DNA of 64,000 bases from JAHEJB01 sp041748175 (lineage in GTDB: Bacteria > Bacteroidota > Rhodothermia > Rhodothermales > Rubricoccaceae): the NCBI GenBank assembly GCA_041748175.1, contig JBGTDU010000044.1:10911-74910 (forward strand). The letters are read 5' to 3'. How positions within the stretch are numbered: position 1 is the first letter of the stretch; every line of letters begins with the position of its first letter. The position numbers were made by a program, and so were the translations under genes. The notes beneath the pieces are model-generated. The model saw only the letters and a program-made list of their open reading frames with translations, had not been told where the DNA came from and ran no database searches. Shown here in pieces: positions 40,935-49,528 of the stretch.

Positions 40935-42569
40935 TTACCTCAGCACCAGAATCTTGCCGGTCGACTCACGCCCACCCACATCAACAACGTAGAAGTACGT
41001 CCCGTTCGCGATCCGCGTGCCGTTGTCCGAGAGCCCATCCCACAAGAGCTCATTTGCCCCAGCACGGACGGGCGCCTCGATCTCGCGCACGAGTTGCATC
41101 CCGAAATCAAAGACGCGGAGATTGGCAGTTCCATCTGCCGTCAGATCGACACGGATGCGGCAGAATCCATCCACACCAGGCGTGAAGGGGTTAGGATAGG
41201 CGTACGAATCAACGGTCGGGACGCCCTCTGTTGGGATCGTGGGATTGGTGGGCACGTTCACGCGGAACGCCGTCCATGTTGTTCCGTTGTCGGTGCTCTT
41301 CAAAAGGCCGTCTCCGTGGCCCGCCCAGAGTACACCATCCGGCGTTCCATCCTCCTGAAGGGCGACTGCGAACACGCCGGAGCCCGCGTCCACAGGAATG
41401 ATGTTTCCCGCCGGGTCCATGAAGGTGGTAATCGTGCGCCACGTGTCGCCACCGTTTTCGGAGAGGTACAGGCCATCCCTTCCCGCGACGTAGACGCGAT
41501 CGCCGTGAAAGGTCGTGTCAAAGATGCGCGCATTGGTGATCAGCTTGGGGACGAAGATCGGGTCGCCGTTCTCGTCGTCGCCAAGCCATACCGTGAGGTT
41601 GAGTTCCTCGGCCGGGTCATCCGCAGGCCAGCCGATGATCCAGACAGGATTGCGCGGATTCTCGGGCGAACCCACGGCGAAGGCTGGATCGCCAATCGGC
41701 TGCTCCTCAATCGACACGACAAAATTGCCTCCGATGCTTCGTTCCGTTCCATCCTTCGCAAACCGCCGCCACGCGCGATCACCGGAAATAGGGTCGATGT
41801 CACTTGTGTCGGAGCGACTCACTCCGGCTGCGGTGCCAGCCCAAACCGTCCCTGCCTCATCGACAAGAACCGAGAAACCGAGGAAGCCATTCTGCTGCTG
41901 TCCTCCATCGATTGGAGCGTAGCGAAAATCGTAAACCGTTTGAGGGTCAATTCGGTCCGTGGTGTCGGGCGGCAAGACGATGCGCTCCCAGGTTGCTCCT
42001 CTGTCCTCGCTTCGGCGAACACCGCTGGCAAATCCGGCCACCCACACGTCGCCGGTCACGGGGTCGTAATCGATGTCGAATGGTGCGCTTTGCTGCGGAA
42101 CGATAACAGGAAGCGCTTCGAGTGTGGAAATTCCATACAACAATGTGTCGTCGTCCTGGGCGTCGAGTTGCGGGAAGCGGTAGGTCCAGGTCTGGCCTGC
42201 GTCCTCCGAGAAGGCGAAGCCCGCCGCGGTTTGAGGGTTGCCATCACTGTCGCTGTCCACAAAGCCCAGGCCCGTCCAGATCACATCGCCTTCTACGTCC
42301 ATGGAAAAGATGGTGACACGGCCGGAGGCGTTGGGCTCGAAAGCCGGATCGTCAATGCTCGTAAAGGTCTGGCCGTCGTCCGTGAAAATGAGCAGCGGCC
42401 CCGAGTAGAGGCGTCCGCCCTCCACCGCGAGGTTTGAGCTTCCGTTCCGGGCACCGATGGGTAGGCCCTCGAACGTGGCGCCCCCGCTGAAGATGGGTTG
42501 TGCGCCGACGGCATGCGCACCCGCGAGCGCTGCAATCCCCAAAGCCAAAAGAAGGTTTGACAGGCGCAC
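40935..42569 (-). CDS. Exported propeller protein with T9SS/FlgD-type C-terminal domain
   Basis: The 544-residue protein has a signal peptide ('LLLALGIAALAGAHAVGAQP') and BNR/sortilin-like propeller blades with Asp-box-like 'SEDAGQTWTYRF', 'SEDRGATWERI', 'SENGGDTWRTI' and 'STDNGTTWTAF'. The C-terminal domain reads 'YAYPNPFTPGVDG...FDFGMQLVRE...WDGLSDNGTRIANGTYFYVV', which is the FlgD-Ig/T9SS sorting type. It is therefore probable T9SS cargo. Its partners in the same operon are two PorV/PorQ-like proteins and a lipoprotein 2 bp upstream. Confidence 0.85.
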   Translation of the reverse strand: MRLSNLLLALGIAALAGAHAVGAQPIFSGGATFEGLPIGARNGSSNLAVEGGRLYSGPLLIFTDDGQTFTSIDDPAFEPNASGRVTIFSMDVEGDVIWTGLGFVDSDSDGNPQTAAGFAFSEDAGQTWTYRFPQLDAQDDDTLLYGISTLEALPVIVPQQSAPFDIDYDPVTGDVWVAGFASGVRRSEDRGATWERIVLPPDTTDRIDPQTVYDFRYAPIDGGQQQNGFLGFSVLVDEAGTVWAGTAAGVSRSDTSDIDPISGDRAWRRFAKDGTERSIGGNFVVSIEEQPIGDPAFAVGSPENPRNPVWIIGWPADDPAEELNLTVWLGDDENGDPIFVPKLITNARIFDTTFHGDRVYVAGRDGLYLSENGGDTWRTITTFMDPAGNIIPVDAGSGVFAVALQEDGTPDGVLWAGHGDGLLKSTDNGTTWTAFRVNVPTNPTIPTEGVPTVDSYAYPNPFTPGVDGFCRIRVDLTADGTANLRVFDFGMQLVREIEAPVRAGANELLWDGLSDNGTRIANGTYFYVVDVGGRESTGKILVLR

Positions 42570-42571
42570 AG

Positions 42572-43342
42572 CTAAGGCAGGATGGTGACGGTGAATGAAA
42601 CCTCTTCGCTCTCGGCGCCGAAGTTATCGGTGGCCACAAACGTGAAGGTCTGGTCGCCCGGCGTGGCGGATGGCACGTCGAATGTGGCCGTGTAACGGCC
42701 ATCTCCGGCAACCTCATCGCCGAGGGAGGCGCCATCGTCGAACATGTCGAATGGCACACCAGTAGGCGTCGTGACTTCCACCCTGGCAATGTTGCCAAGG
42801 CCGTCCGGATCCGTGACCACTGCGATCAACCGAAGTTCTCCGGGAGGCAAAAACGTCATCGGCCCTTCGATTTCGCTGATTACGGGAGGTCCGAGGTTTT
42901 CCGACGCGAAGTGAAGGAGGCCCGTCACTTCGTTGCCAACCTGGCCCACATTGTCAAAAGCCGTGACGGTAATGACGTACAGCCCCGTTTCACCGCGAGG
43001 GATCGCCAGCGTTTCGCCGCCTGAATATCTGCCGCCTGATGGCGTCAGCGTTCCCTGAGCAACCACGTCAGTCTCGAACTGTCTTCGAACGAAATAATTG
43101 ACGGTGACGGTCGTGCCAGCTTCGGCAGTAACGGCTACATCAAGTGCCAGCGGGATCATCGCCGTATCACCGGCACCGTTGAAAACAAACTCCAGGGGCG
43201 TGAAGGAGAAGTCCGATAGCGCAGGAGGGCTCGGGATGAGGTCTCCAACGCCTGGCGCGGAATCGCAGCCCACGACCACGGCAATCAGCCCGAGAGCGCC
43301 AACTAGGGACGCGGCAGAACGTACGTGCGGCCGAAGGCGCAT
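42572..43342 (-). CDS. Ig-like-domain lipoprotein
   Basis: From ATG 43342 the product has 256 residues: a lipoprotein signal ('SLVGALGLIAVVVGCDSAPG', lipobox Cys at about 27) and two beta-sandwich domains, the second with 'VVTDPDGLGNIARVEVTTPTG' and 'GDGRYTATFDVPSATPGDQTFTFVATDNFGAESE', as in cadherin/Ig-like choice domains. It is the first gene of the four-gene unit with the T9SS cargo and PorV/PorQ-like proteins. The upstream part of the frame to 43492 is leader. Confidence 0.75.
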   Translation of the reverse strand: MRLRPHVRSAASLVGALGLIAVVVGCDSAPGVGDLIPSPPALSDFSFTPLEFVFNGAGDTAMIPLALDVAVTAEAGTTVTVNYFVRRQFETDVVAQGTLTPSGGRYSGGETLAIPRGETGLYVITVTAFDNVGQVGNEVTGLLHFASENLGPPVISEIEGPMTFLPPGELRLIAVVTDPDGLGNIARVEVTTPTGVPFDMFDDGASLGDEVAGDGRYTATFDVPSATPGDQTFTFVATDNFGAESEEVSFTVTILP

Positions 43343-43645
43343 CAATCGACGAGGTAGTGAAACGATAGCAAATGGCCGACTTCGCCAGCGGGGCGCAAAG
43401 GTACGGCGGTCGTAACAGAACGGTCGGAAAGCGCGTGGGCTTGTACAGAAATCAACGGAGCCGAACATACGGCCCGGCATAGAGGGTAACAACCGATGCA
43501 GAGGGAAATGCCCGGGGACTGGAAATCATCTGGACAATGAAATGGATGAGGTACGCCTCGGCAGCAATCCAGGCGCGGCGCCCAACATCCTGCTTCAAGC
43601 CCGCCTGCTTACGCGTCTGGGATTCTCCCTGGGAAGCGAGCGAAG

Positions 43646-43760
43646 TAGCGAACAACCCTCCCTTCACAAGGGAGGTGGATTCCGCGAAGCGGAAGACGGA
43701 GCGGTAGCGAACAACCCCTCCTTTCACAAGGGAGGTGGATTCCGCGAAGCGGAAGACGGA
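43646..43760. repeat. Two tandem copies of a 59-bp unit with two hairpins each
   Basis: The units start with TAGCGAACAACCC at 43646 and 43705 and both end at GGAAGACGGA (43700, 43760). Each contains CCTCCCTTCACAAGGGAGG or a close variant, and TTCCGCGAAGCGGAA. Both are hairpins. A diverged single copy (GAGGTGG...GCGAAGTCGGAGGG) lies at 13735-13765. The remaining part of the 446-bp spacer 43343-43788 shows no gene. Confidence 0.8.
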
Positions 43761-43788
43761 GGGTTCGCCTCGGAATAGCGAGAGGCCA

Positions 43789-44970
43789 CTACCCCGCGAT
43801 GTAGATGGGCTGGATCGAGAAACACAGGATGAACAGGGCGAGGCACAAATACCCCAGGAGTTTCCGCCCCGGCGTTAGCGGCTCGTGAACGAGCACCGGA
43901 GGATGATCCACGCGAATCAGGAAGACGATAAGGCCAACCCACAACAGCCAGGCCGAGTAGCCAAACGAGTCGGCCAGCCGTGGCAGGAAGTTGACAACCA
44001 GTGCGGCGAGGCCCATCAGCCCGGCCAACGACGGCAAGAGAAGCCGCCAATCGCCCTCGAACAAGCGCCACATGAGTCCTCCCAGAATGCCCGCGAGGAC
44101 GACCCAGCCGTACCAGACGGTTCCGAAAGCGTGGCCGAAACCAATGGCCCCCGAAATCAACAAAACCAGCGTAACCATCCTCGCGATGACGGCATGAGCC
44201 TTGGCGCCGAACAGCGCGTACACCACGTGCCCACCATCCAGTTGGCCAACGGGAAGAAGATTGAGCGCCGTAAAGAACAGGCCAAGCCAAGCCGCCAGTA
44301 GTAGCGGGTAGTGCATCAGTTCGGAGGGCGACGGCAGCCCCGGTACAAGCTGCCGGACGAGCGCGAAGATCGGGGTATCGCCAAAGAGCAGGATGAGATC
44401 GCCCGGCTGGAAATCGACCTCCGGGAAGACGCCGTTCCGCTCAACGAAACTCGCCACGGCCTCGTGACCGGGGACATCCAACAAATAGCTCGCGCCCGGC
44501 AACGTGACGATCGACAGAATCAAGACGCCTAGCGCCACGACAAATCCAGCAAGGGGCCCGGCCGCGCCGACGTCAAATAGCTGCCTCGTGCGCCGAAGCG
44601 GCTCACGGATGCGAATCACGGCTCCGAACGTGCCGAAATGAAAGACGGGAACCCCAATCAACGGGATCGGGATGAAGTACGGTAGCGACACACTGATGCC
44701 GTGCTTGCGTGCGGCGATATAGTGCCCGAACTCATGCACGGTCAGAAAAAGGAGGAAAGCGACCGCGTAGCGCATCCCGTCCATCGCGTAGGCGGTCCAG
44801 CCAAGTTCCTCATACACGACGCCGCGCCCGACGAGCAACCCACCCGCGTAGACCGTCGAGATAAACGTGACCACGAACAGCCCGGCGTGCAGCTCGTAGC
44901 GCTCGCGCTTTGGCTGCGGTCGGAACTCGGTTAAAACGGAGCCGGACTCGGACGGTTGTGTCGTCCTCAC
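43789..44970 (-). CDS. Site-2-protease-like M50 metalloprotease
   Basis: The 393-residue membrane protein has the zinc motif 'FLTVHEFGHYIAARKHGI' (HExxH) and the second metal-ligand motif 'LNLLPVGQLDGGHVVYAL' (the Asp of LDG), with a periplasmic-type insert between. Around ten hydrophobic segments are visible. Such proteases cut membrane-embedded regulators. Its ATG overlaps the stop of the aminotransferase gene by 4 bp (ATGA), so the two are coupled, although a functional link is not obvious. Confidence 0.88.
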   Translation of the reverse strand: MRTTQPSESGSVLTEFRPQPKRERYELHAGLFVVTFISTVYAGGLLVGRGVVYEELGWTAYAMDGMRYAVAFLLFLTVHEFGHYIAARKHGISVSLPYFIPIPLIGVPVFHFGTFGAVIRIREPLRRTRQLFDVGAAGPLAGFVVALGVLILSIVTLPGASYLLDVPGHEAVASFVERNGVFPEVDFQPGDLILLFGDTPIFALVRQLVPGLPSPSELMHYPLLLAAWLGLFFTALNLLPVGQLDGGHVVYALFGAKAHAVIARMVTLVLLISGAIGFGHAFGTVWYGWVVLAGILGGLMWRLFEGDWRLLLPSLAGLMGLAALVVNFLPRLADSFGYSAWLLWVGLIVFLIRVDHPPVLVHEPLTPGRKLLGYLCLALFILCFSIQPIYIAG

Positions 44971-46184
44971 ACCAACGCCCCCAGCCCTGCCTCGATTCTA
45001 TCCGCAGCTTTGGCGAGGTCCTCCATGGACGATGCGTAGGACACCCGGACGCCGCTGTCGGCGCCGAAGGCTTCGCCGGGTACGAGGGCGACGCCGTGCT
45101 GCTCCAACAGGTAGAGACTGAGGTCTTCCGATCCTGAGATCGTTCTCCCGTCGGGGGTGATGCGTCCGAAATACTCCGAGACGTCGGGGAAGAGATAGAA
45201 CGCGCCCTCGGGCTGAGGGCACAGGACGTCGGGAATCGCGCGGATGCGCGCCTGCATGTAGTCGCGGCGCTTCCGGAATAGGACGACCATTTCTTCGATC
45301 GGCTCGCGGCTCATTTGCAAAGCGGCGACCGCGGCTCGCTGCGTGATGGAGCATGGCGCACTCGTGAACTGACTCTGGATCTTCGCCGCTGCGTCGACAA
45401 TCCAGCGCGGCCCGGCCATGTAACCTATCCGCCAACCCGTCATCGCATAGCCCTTCGAGAACCCGTTGACGGTCACCGTTCGCTCGCCCATCCCCTGCAA
45501 CGAGCCAATGGCGAAATGCTCGGCGTCGAACAGGACGTACTCGTAAATCTCATCGGAAAGAACGAAAACGTGGTCGTGATGATCGAGAACTTCGACCAGC
45601 GCCTCTATTTCTTCGCGGCTATACACCGCGCCTGTCGGGTTCGATGGCGAGTTGAAGATGAGCAGCCGCGTTTGAGGGGTGATGGCGGCGTCCAGCTGCT
45701 CGGGCGACATCTTGTACTCAGCCGTGGCGGTTGTCTCGATGACGATGGGCACGGCGCCCGCGAGTCGGGCCTGCTCCGGGTAGCTCACCCAGTAGGGCGC
45801 AGGAAAAAGAACCTCGTCGCCCGGGCTGCACAGGGCCAGAACCGTTTGTGCCACGGCCTGCTTCGCGCCGTTGCACGACAGCACATCCGTGGCCTCCACC
45901 TTCAGATTGTTCTCTCGCCGCAGTTTTTCCGCAATCGCTTCGCGGAGTTCCGGGATGCCCGCATTCGGCGTGTAGTGGGTAAATCCCTCGTGGAGTGCAG
46001 CGATGGCAGCTTCCACCACAGGCGCGGGCGTATCGAAGTCGGTTTCACCAGCAGACAGCGAGATCACATCCTGTCCGGCCCGGATGAGCGCTTTGGCTCG
46101 AGCGGCCATCGCAAGCGTGGCCGACGGCCGCATGGCCGCGACAAAAGGATTCAGCTCGTGCAGGGTGGGCGCGTCGGCAATCAT
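44967..46184 (-). CDS. PLP-dependent aminotransferase, aspartate aminotransferase type
   Basis: Starting at ATG 46184 (MIADAPTLHEL), the 405-residue protein matches class I aminotransferases (AspAT Ib): 'ISLSAGETDFDTPAPV', 'HYTPNAGIPELREAIAEKL', 'VLSCNGAKQAVAQ', 'LIFNSPSNPTGAVYSREEIEAL', 'LSDEIYEYVLFD', the PLP Lys in 'NGFSKGYAMTGWRIGYMAG', and the carboxylate Arg in 'GVRVSYASS'. It probably interconverts aspartate and oxaloacetate; prephenate or other specificity cannot be excluded. The extra N-terminal 47 codons in the longest frame are leader. Confidence 0.92.
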   Translation of the reverse strand: MIADAPTLHELNPFVAAMRPSATLAMAARAKALIRAGQDVISLSAGETDFDTPAPVVEAAIAALHEGFTHYTPNAGIPELREAIAEKLRRENNLKVEATDVLSCNGAKQAVAQTVLALCSPGDEVLFPAPYWVSYPEQARLAGAVPIVIETTATAEYKMSPEQLDAAITPQTRLLIFNSPSNPTGAVYSREEIEALVEVLDHHDHVFVLSDEIYEYVLFDAEHFAIGSLQGMGERTVTVNGFSKGYAMTGWRIGYMAGPRWIVDAAAKIQSQFTSAPCSITQRAAVAALQMSREPIEEMVVLFRKRRDYMQARIRAIPDVLCPQPEGAFYLFPDVSEYFGRITPDGRTISGSEDLSLYLLEQHGVALVPGEAFGADSGVRVSYASSMEDLAKAADRIEAGLGALV

Positions 46185-46356
46185 CGAAGAGGTATCTGGG
46201 GGAGCGCTCGCAAGATACCGCTGCCAAGAATGCGGATCGATGAACGCGGAAGTCCGCCAGGCATCTTTGCGTTGATTCCGGCGCGACGACGAAGTACCCA
46301 TGCATTCGTTGCGAATCTCACGCACGATTGGAGGCCGTGCAACAATGGCGAACGCT

Positions 46357-47508
46357 CTACAACAAGAACTCTAGCAACAACGGAAGTCCGTAGAACAACC
46401 CAATCAGATAGAGGATCGCGTAGATTCGATTCTTGTACGCCAACTCGCCTACGAATTCCGCCATGCGAATCGGAACTTCCCGGATGAATTTGATCGGGTA
46501 GATGATCAGAATTCCAAAGATGTTGAACAGCACGTGGACCAGGGCAATGGTGAGCCCCGATTGCGCCGCCGTCAGCTCGTCGGGCCCGGCTCCTGCCGCC
46601 AACGCCAGGGCGGCCAACAGCGCGGTGATGGTTGTGCCCACGTTGGCACCCAGCGTGTAGGGAAAGATCTGCCGCACGGTCAGGATGCCAGCGCCCACCA
46701 TGGGAACGATGAGCGAGGTGGTCACGGAAGACGACTGAACGAGCGCCGTTAATACCATTCCGGCGATCATGGCCAGAAGCGGATTTCCGAAGATGTACCG
46801 ATGCATGAGGCCTTCCGATCGACCCAGTACAAGGGCCTTCAGAATGACCACGAGGTAACGGAGAGCGAGGAATAGCAACGCCAACCCGACCAACAACACG
46901 ACAATTCCGTTGGAAAAGAGCAGGCCCTCGATCCAGCTAGCGACTGGCGTGGTGATAAGCTTGAGAGGGCTCAGCAGCTCCAGCCCGCCAATGCCCGACA
47001 TTCCTCGTGTCATGGCGGCGGCTGGCCGGGAGAGGACGTGAAACATCAACTCCAGTGGCAGCAAAATGATGACAGCCATCCAGTTGAAAAAGTCGTGGAC
47101 GGTGGCCCCGGCCATCGCGCGGCGGAATTCGTCGGGCCGCGTGATGTGCCCCATCGACACGATGGTGTTCGTCACCGTCGTGCCGATGTTCGCCCCCATG
47201 ATTACGGGGATCGCGTTCGTAACTCCAAGGGTTCCTGACGCAACCAGGGCCACCGTCAGGCTCGTCACCGTCGATGACGACTGAACAAGGCTCGTCGCCA
47301 GGATACCCGCGAAGAGACCGGCAAGCGGCGTTTTCGTTGTCGCCAACAGAGCTTCAGCAAAGCCGCTGCCCATCAGTTTGAAAGCCCCGCCCATGAGGTC
47401 GAGACTGATGAAGAACACGAGCAGGACCCCTAGCAAAGCCACGATTCGGAGGACGAGCGCCAGAGGCGACTGCGCCGGTGAAGCTGGTGGCGACGTTGTT
47501 GTCAACAT
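46357..47508 (-). CDS. Na/Pi cotransporter family protein (NptA/PNaS type)
   Basis: The 383-residue protein has two inverted halves, each with a QSSS motif ('ILATSLVQSSSTVTSLTVALV' and 'MVLTALVQSSSVTTSLIVPMV') and 'MGANIGTTVTNT' / 'LGANVGTTITAL' segments, as in Na+-dependent phosphate transporters. It would move phosphate across the inner membrane. A PhoU-domain protein gene ends 34 bp upstream and a porin gene precedes that, so the three form a phosphate module. Confidence 0.93.
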   Translation of the reverse strand: MLTTTSPPASPAQSPLALVLRIVALLGVLLVFFISLDLMGGAFKLMGSGFAEALLATTKTPLAGLFAGILATSLVQSSSTVTSLTVALVASGTLGVTNAIPVIMGANIGTTVTNTIVSMGHITRPDEFRRAMAGATVHDFFNWMAVIILLPLELMFHVLSRPAAAMTRGMSGIGGLELLSPLKLITTPVASWIEGLLFSNGIVVLLVGLALLFLALRYLVVILKALVLGRSEGLMHRYIFGNPLLAMIAGMVLTALVQSSSVTTSLIVPMVGAGILTVRQIFPYTLGANVGTTITALLAALALAAGAGPDELTAAQSGLTIALVHVLFNIFGILIIYPIKFIREVPIRMAEFVGELAYKNRIYAILYLIGLFYGLPLLLEFLL

Positions 47509-47542
47509 TAATTCGCTTGGAAATGATCGTTAAAGCCGCTGG

Positions 47543-48208
47543 CTATTCGTCATCGCCCCACGTGGGCGAACGACGGATCTGGTCGAACGGCATAGCGACT
47601 GACGAGATGATGTTGGAGAGGTGCGAGGACACCCGCCCTATCATCCGCGAAGAGACGGCGAGCACTACCGCGAGGTTCACCGACAGATCCTCGGCTACGG
47701 AGAGCCTCTTGAGGTAGTTCTTTACCTCAGCTTTTAGAGCGTCGTGCTCTTCCATCACAGCGCGGGCGGCCTCGCCATCTGCATCGACGAATGCTGATTT
47801 TGCTTTCGGAAAGAGCTTCTGAACGCGGTCGCGAATGACGCGGAGGGCCTCGACATGATCGCCCATACGCGGGCCATCGGCCAAATCGGCGGCTTTTGAG
47901 ATAGCCTTGGCGAGGTCACCCACACGTTCAGCATCCTGCACGACGGAAAGGATGAGCAGGCTCAGCGTCAGTTCGTCACGCGGGTCGATGGCCATATGCT
48001 CCAGCATCGAGCGGCGAATTTTCTGCTCCAGCGCGTTGATGTCCTCGTCCTTCGCGCGGATGTCGAATGGCATTGACTCGTTGTCGAGAAGCTGCGAACA
48101 GGCCGCAGTAAACATTTCGCCCGAGATATCGAGCATCGTGCCCATGTCGCGAAGACTCTGTTCAACGAGCGGCGGGCGGCTATCAGAAAGGAAATTGAAG
48201 AGTTTCAT
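47543..48208 (-). CDS. PhoU-domain protein
   Basis: From ATG 48208 (MKLFNFLSD) the 221-residue protein is all-helical, with the PhoU metal-binding type sequence 'AIDPRDELTLSLLILSVVQDAERVGDLAKAI' and a second half of similar three-helix character. PhoU proteins regulate phosphate uptake. Separate PhoU proteins beside Na/Pi transporters are common, because transporters of this type often carry a fused PhoU tail; here the transporter lacks it, so this protein probably supplies it. Confidence 0.85.
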   Translation of the reverse strand: MKLFNFLSDSRPPLVEQSLRDMGTMLDISGEMFTAACSQLLDNESMPFDIRAKDEDINALEQKIRRSMLEHMAIDPRDELTLSLLILSVVQDAERVGDLAKAISKAADLADGPRMGDHVEALRVIRDRVQKLFPKAKSAFVDADGEAARAVMEEHDALKAEVKNYLKRLSVAEDLSVNLAVVLAVSSRMIGRVSSHLSNIISSVAMPFDQIRRSPTWGDDE

Positions 48209-48256
48209 GTGTCTGGGGGAAGAGCAGCGCATGGCGCCGCATTGCCGATGTGGGAG

Positions 48257-49303
48257 CTAGAACCGAACGTGGACTGTGAAGCGACCGGTCACTTCGGCCT
48301 CCACATTCTCAAGCTTGGAGATTACGACGTTTGGCATGAGTTCCACGCGCATATCCGGGCGATAGACAAAGGCTACCAATCCGAAATGCTCATTGACGCC
48401 AACGTTTCCTGCATCGGCCTCCGCATAATCGTATCGGGCGACGACGCTCGTGCGATCGCTGGTATTCACGGCGCCAAAGGCGCTCACGCCGACGCCATCG
48501 ACAGGGTTGCCGCTCGTTGCCCGGTCGTCGAACGTGGTTCGCAGATAGAAGACCTCGGCTCCACCACGAAATCTGTCGCTGGCCGACCCCACAAATGCGG
48601 ACGCTTTGAGCGAGCCCTTGCGGGTATCGTCCTCCCCATCATACCGAACGTAATCCGTGCCTGCTGAAAGGCGAAGGGTTTCGCTCGGAAATGCCTGAAT
48701 CTGGCCGTAGATGTGCTTGCCACGCTCGGAATCGACTTCGGGACGAACACCGTTGCCGTTGGCGAACATGCCGGAGATGCGCAATGTGCCCTCGCCTGCT
48801 AGTGGTATGTCCGCCCGAATGCCAAGATCACGCGAGTCGTTCGCGTTCACACGGTCAATAATAGTCTTCTCAAGACTGCGGTAGCCCCACGTGTCTTCGG
48901 CCAACTCGAATAGCGGCGGCGGCTGCACACCAAATCGCAGGCGCGAATTCTCACCGATCGGGTCTTGCCACGTCAGATAAGCGTCCTTGACAAATGGAGT
49001 TGGTCGTCCTTGGGCCGTCGTGGATTTGCCTTGCGCTTCCAGCCGAATCCTCCCGTCAAATTGTTCGGACAGCGTAAAATCCGCCGTCAGGTAGATCCGT
49101 CGGTAATCGAATGTGTTAGCGCCCTCCTCTTCGGTGTCAGGTGACGCGATCACGTAATTGTAGTCGATGTAAGCGAGACCACCGATATCAACGGACCGCT
49201 GGGCGATGGCGGCGCTGCTCAGGGCGATCATCAACAGAAATACCGAGCCTTGGCTCACGCGCCTGGACAGCGCGGCCCCTCGCGGGACAGTTCGGATATG
49301 CAT
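48257..49303 (-). CDS. Porin, phosphate-selective OprO/OprP-like
   Basis: From ATG 49303 the 348-residue protein has a signal peptide ('SRRVSQGSVFLLMIALSSAAIAQ') and a 16-18-stranded porin pattern: 'FDYRRIYLTADFTLSEQFDGRIRLEAQ', 'KDAYLTWQDPIGENSRLRFGVQPPP', 'WGYRSLEKTIIDR', 'DLGIRADIPL' and the final 'VTGRFTVHVRF' with terminal Phe. The layout matches phosphate/polyphosphate porins (family porin O/P). It is the first gene of the phosphate module, with 48 bp to the PhoU-domain gene. Confidence 0.85.
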   Translation of the reverse strand: MHIRTVPRGAALSRRVSQGSVFLLMIALSSAAIAQRSVDIGGLAYIDYNYVIASPDTEEEGANTFDYRRIYLTADFTLSEQFDGRIRLEAQGKSTTAQGRPTPFVKDAYLTWQDPIGENSRLRFGVQPPPLFELAEDTWGYRSLEKTIIDRVNANDSRDLGIRADIPLAGEGTLRISGMFANGNGVRPEVDSERGKHIYGQIQAFPSETLRLSAGTDYVRYDGEDDTRKGSLKASAFVGSASDRFRGGAEVFYLRTTFDDRATSGNPVDGVGVSAFGAVNTSDRTSVVARYDYAEADAGNVGVNEHFGLVAFVYRPDMRVELMPNVVISKLENVEAEVTGRFTVHVRF

Positions 49304-49528
49304 GAAGAACGGCGTGGGAGTGGGAGAACCGCGCAACGACTGGACCGGTTCGTTGGACACGCGCGGGAAGGCGGCAAACTCCCGATCCTTTGTTACCGAA
49401 GTGTAACCAGCGAGTGATGCGCGTGTGAAGCGTTGCGCATCGCGCTTATAGTTTCGCGTGCATGTGGTAGAAAGAGAGGCCACAAGAGCGCGGACTCCAC
49501 ACACGGAAATCGCAACGCGGGACGAAAA

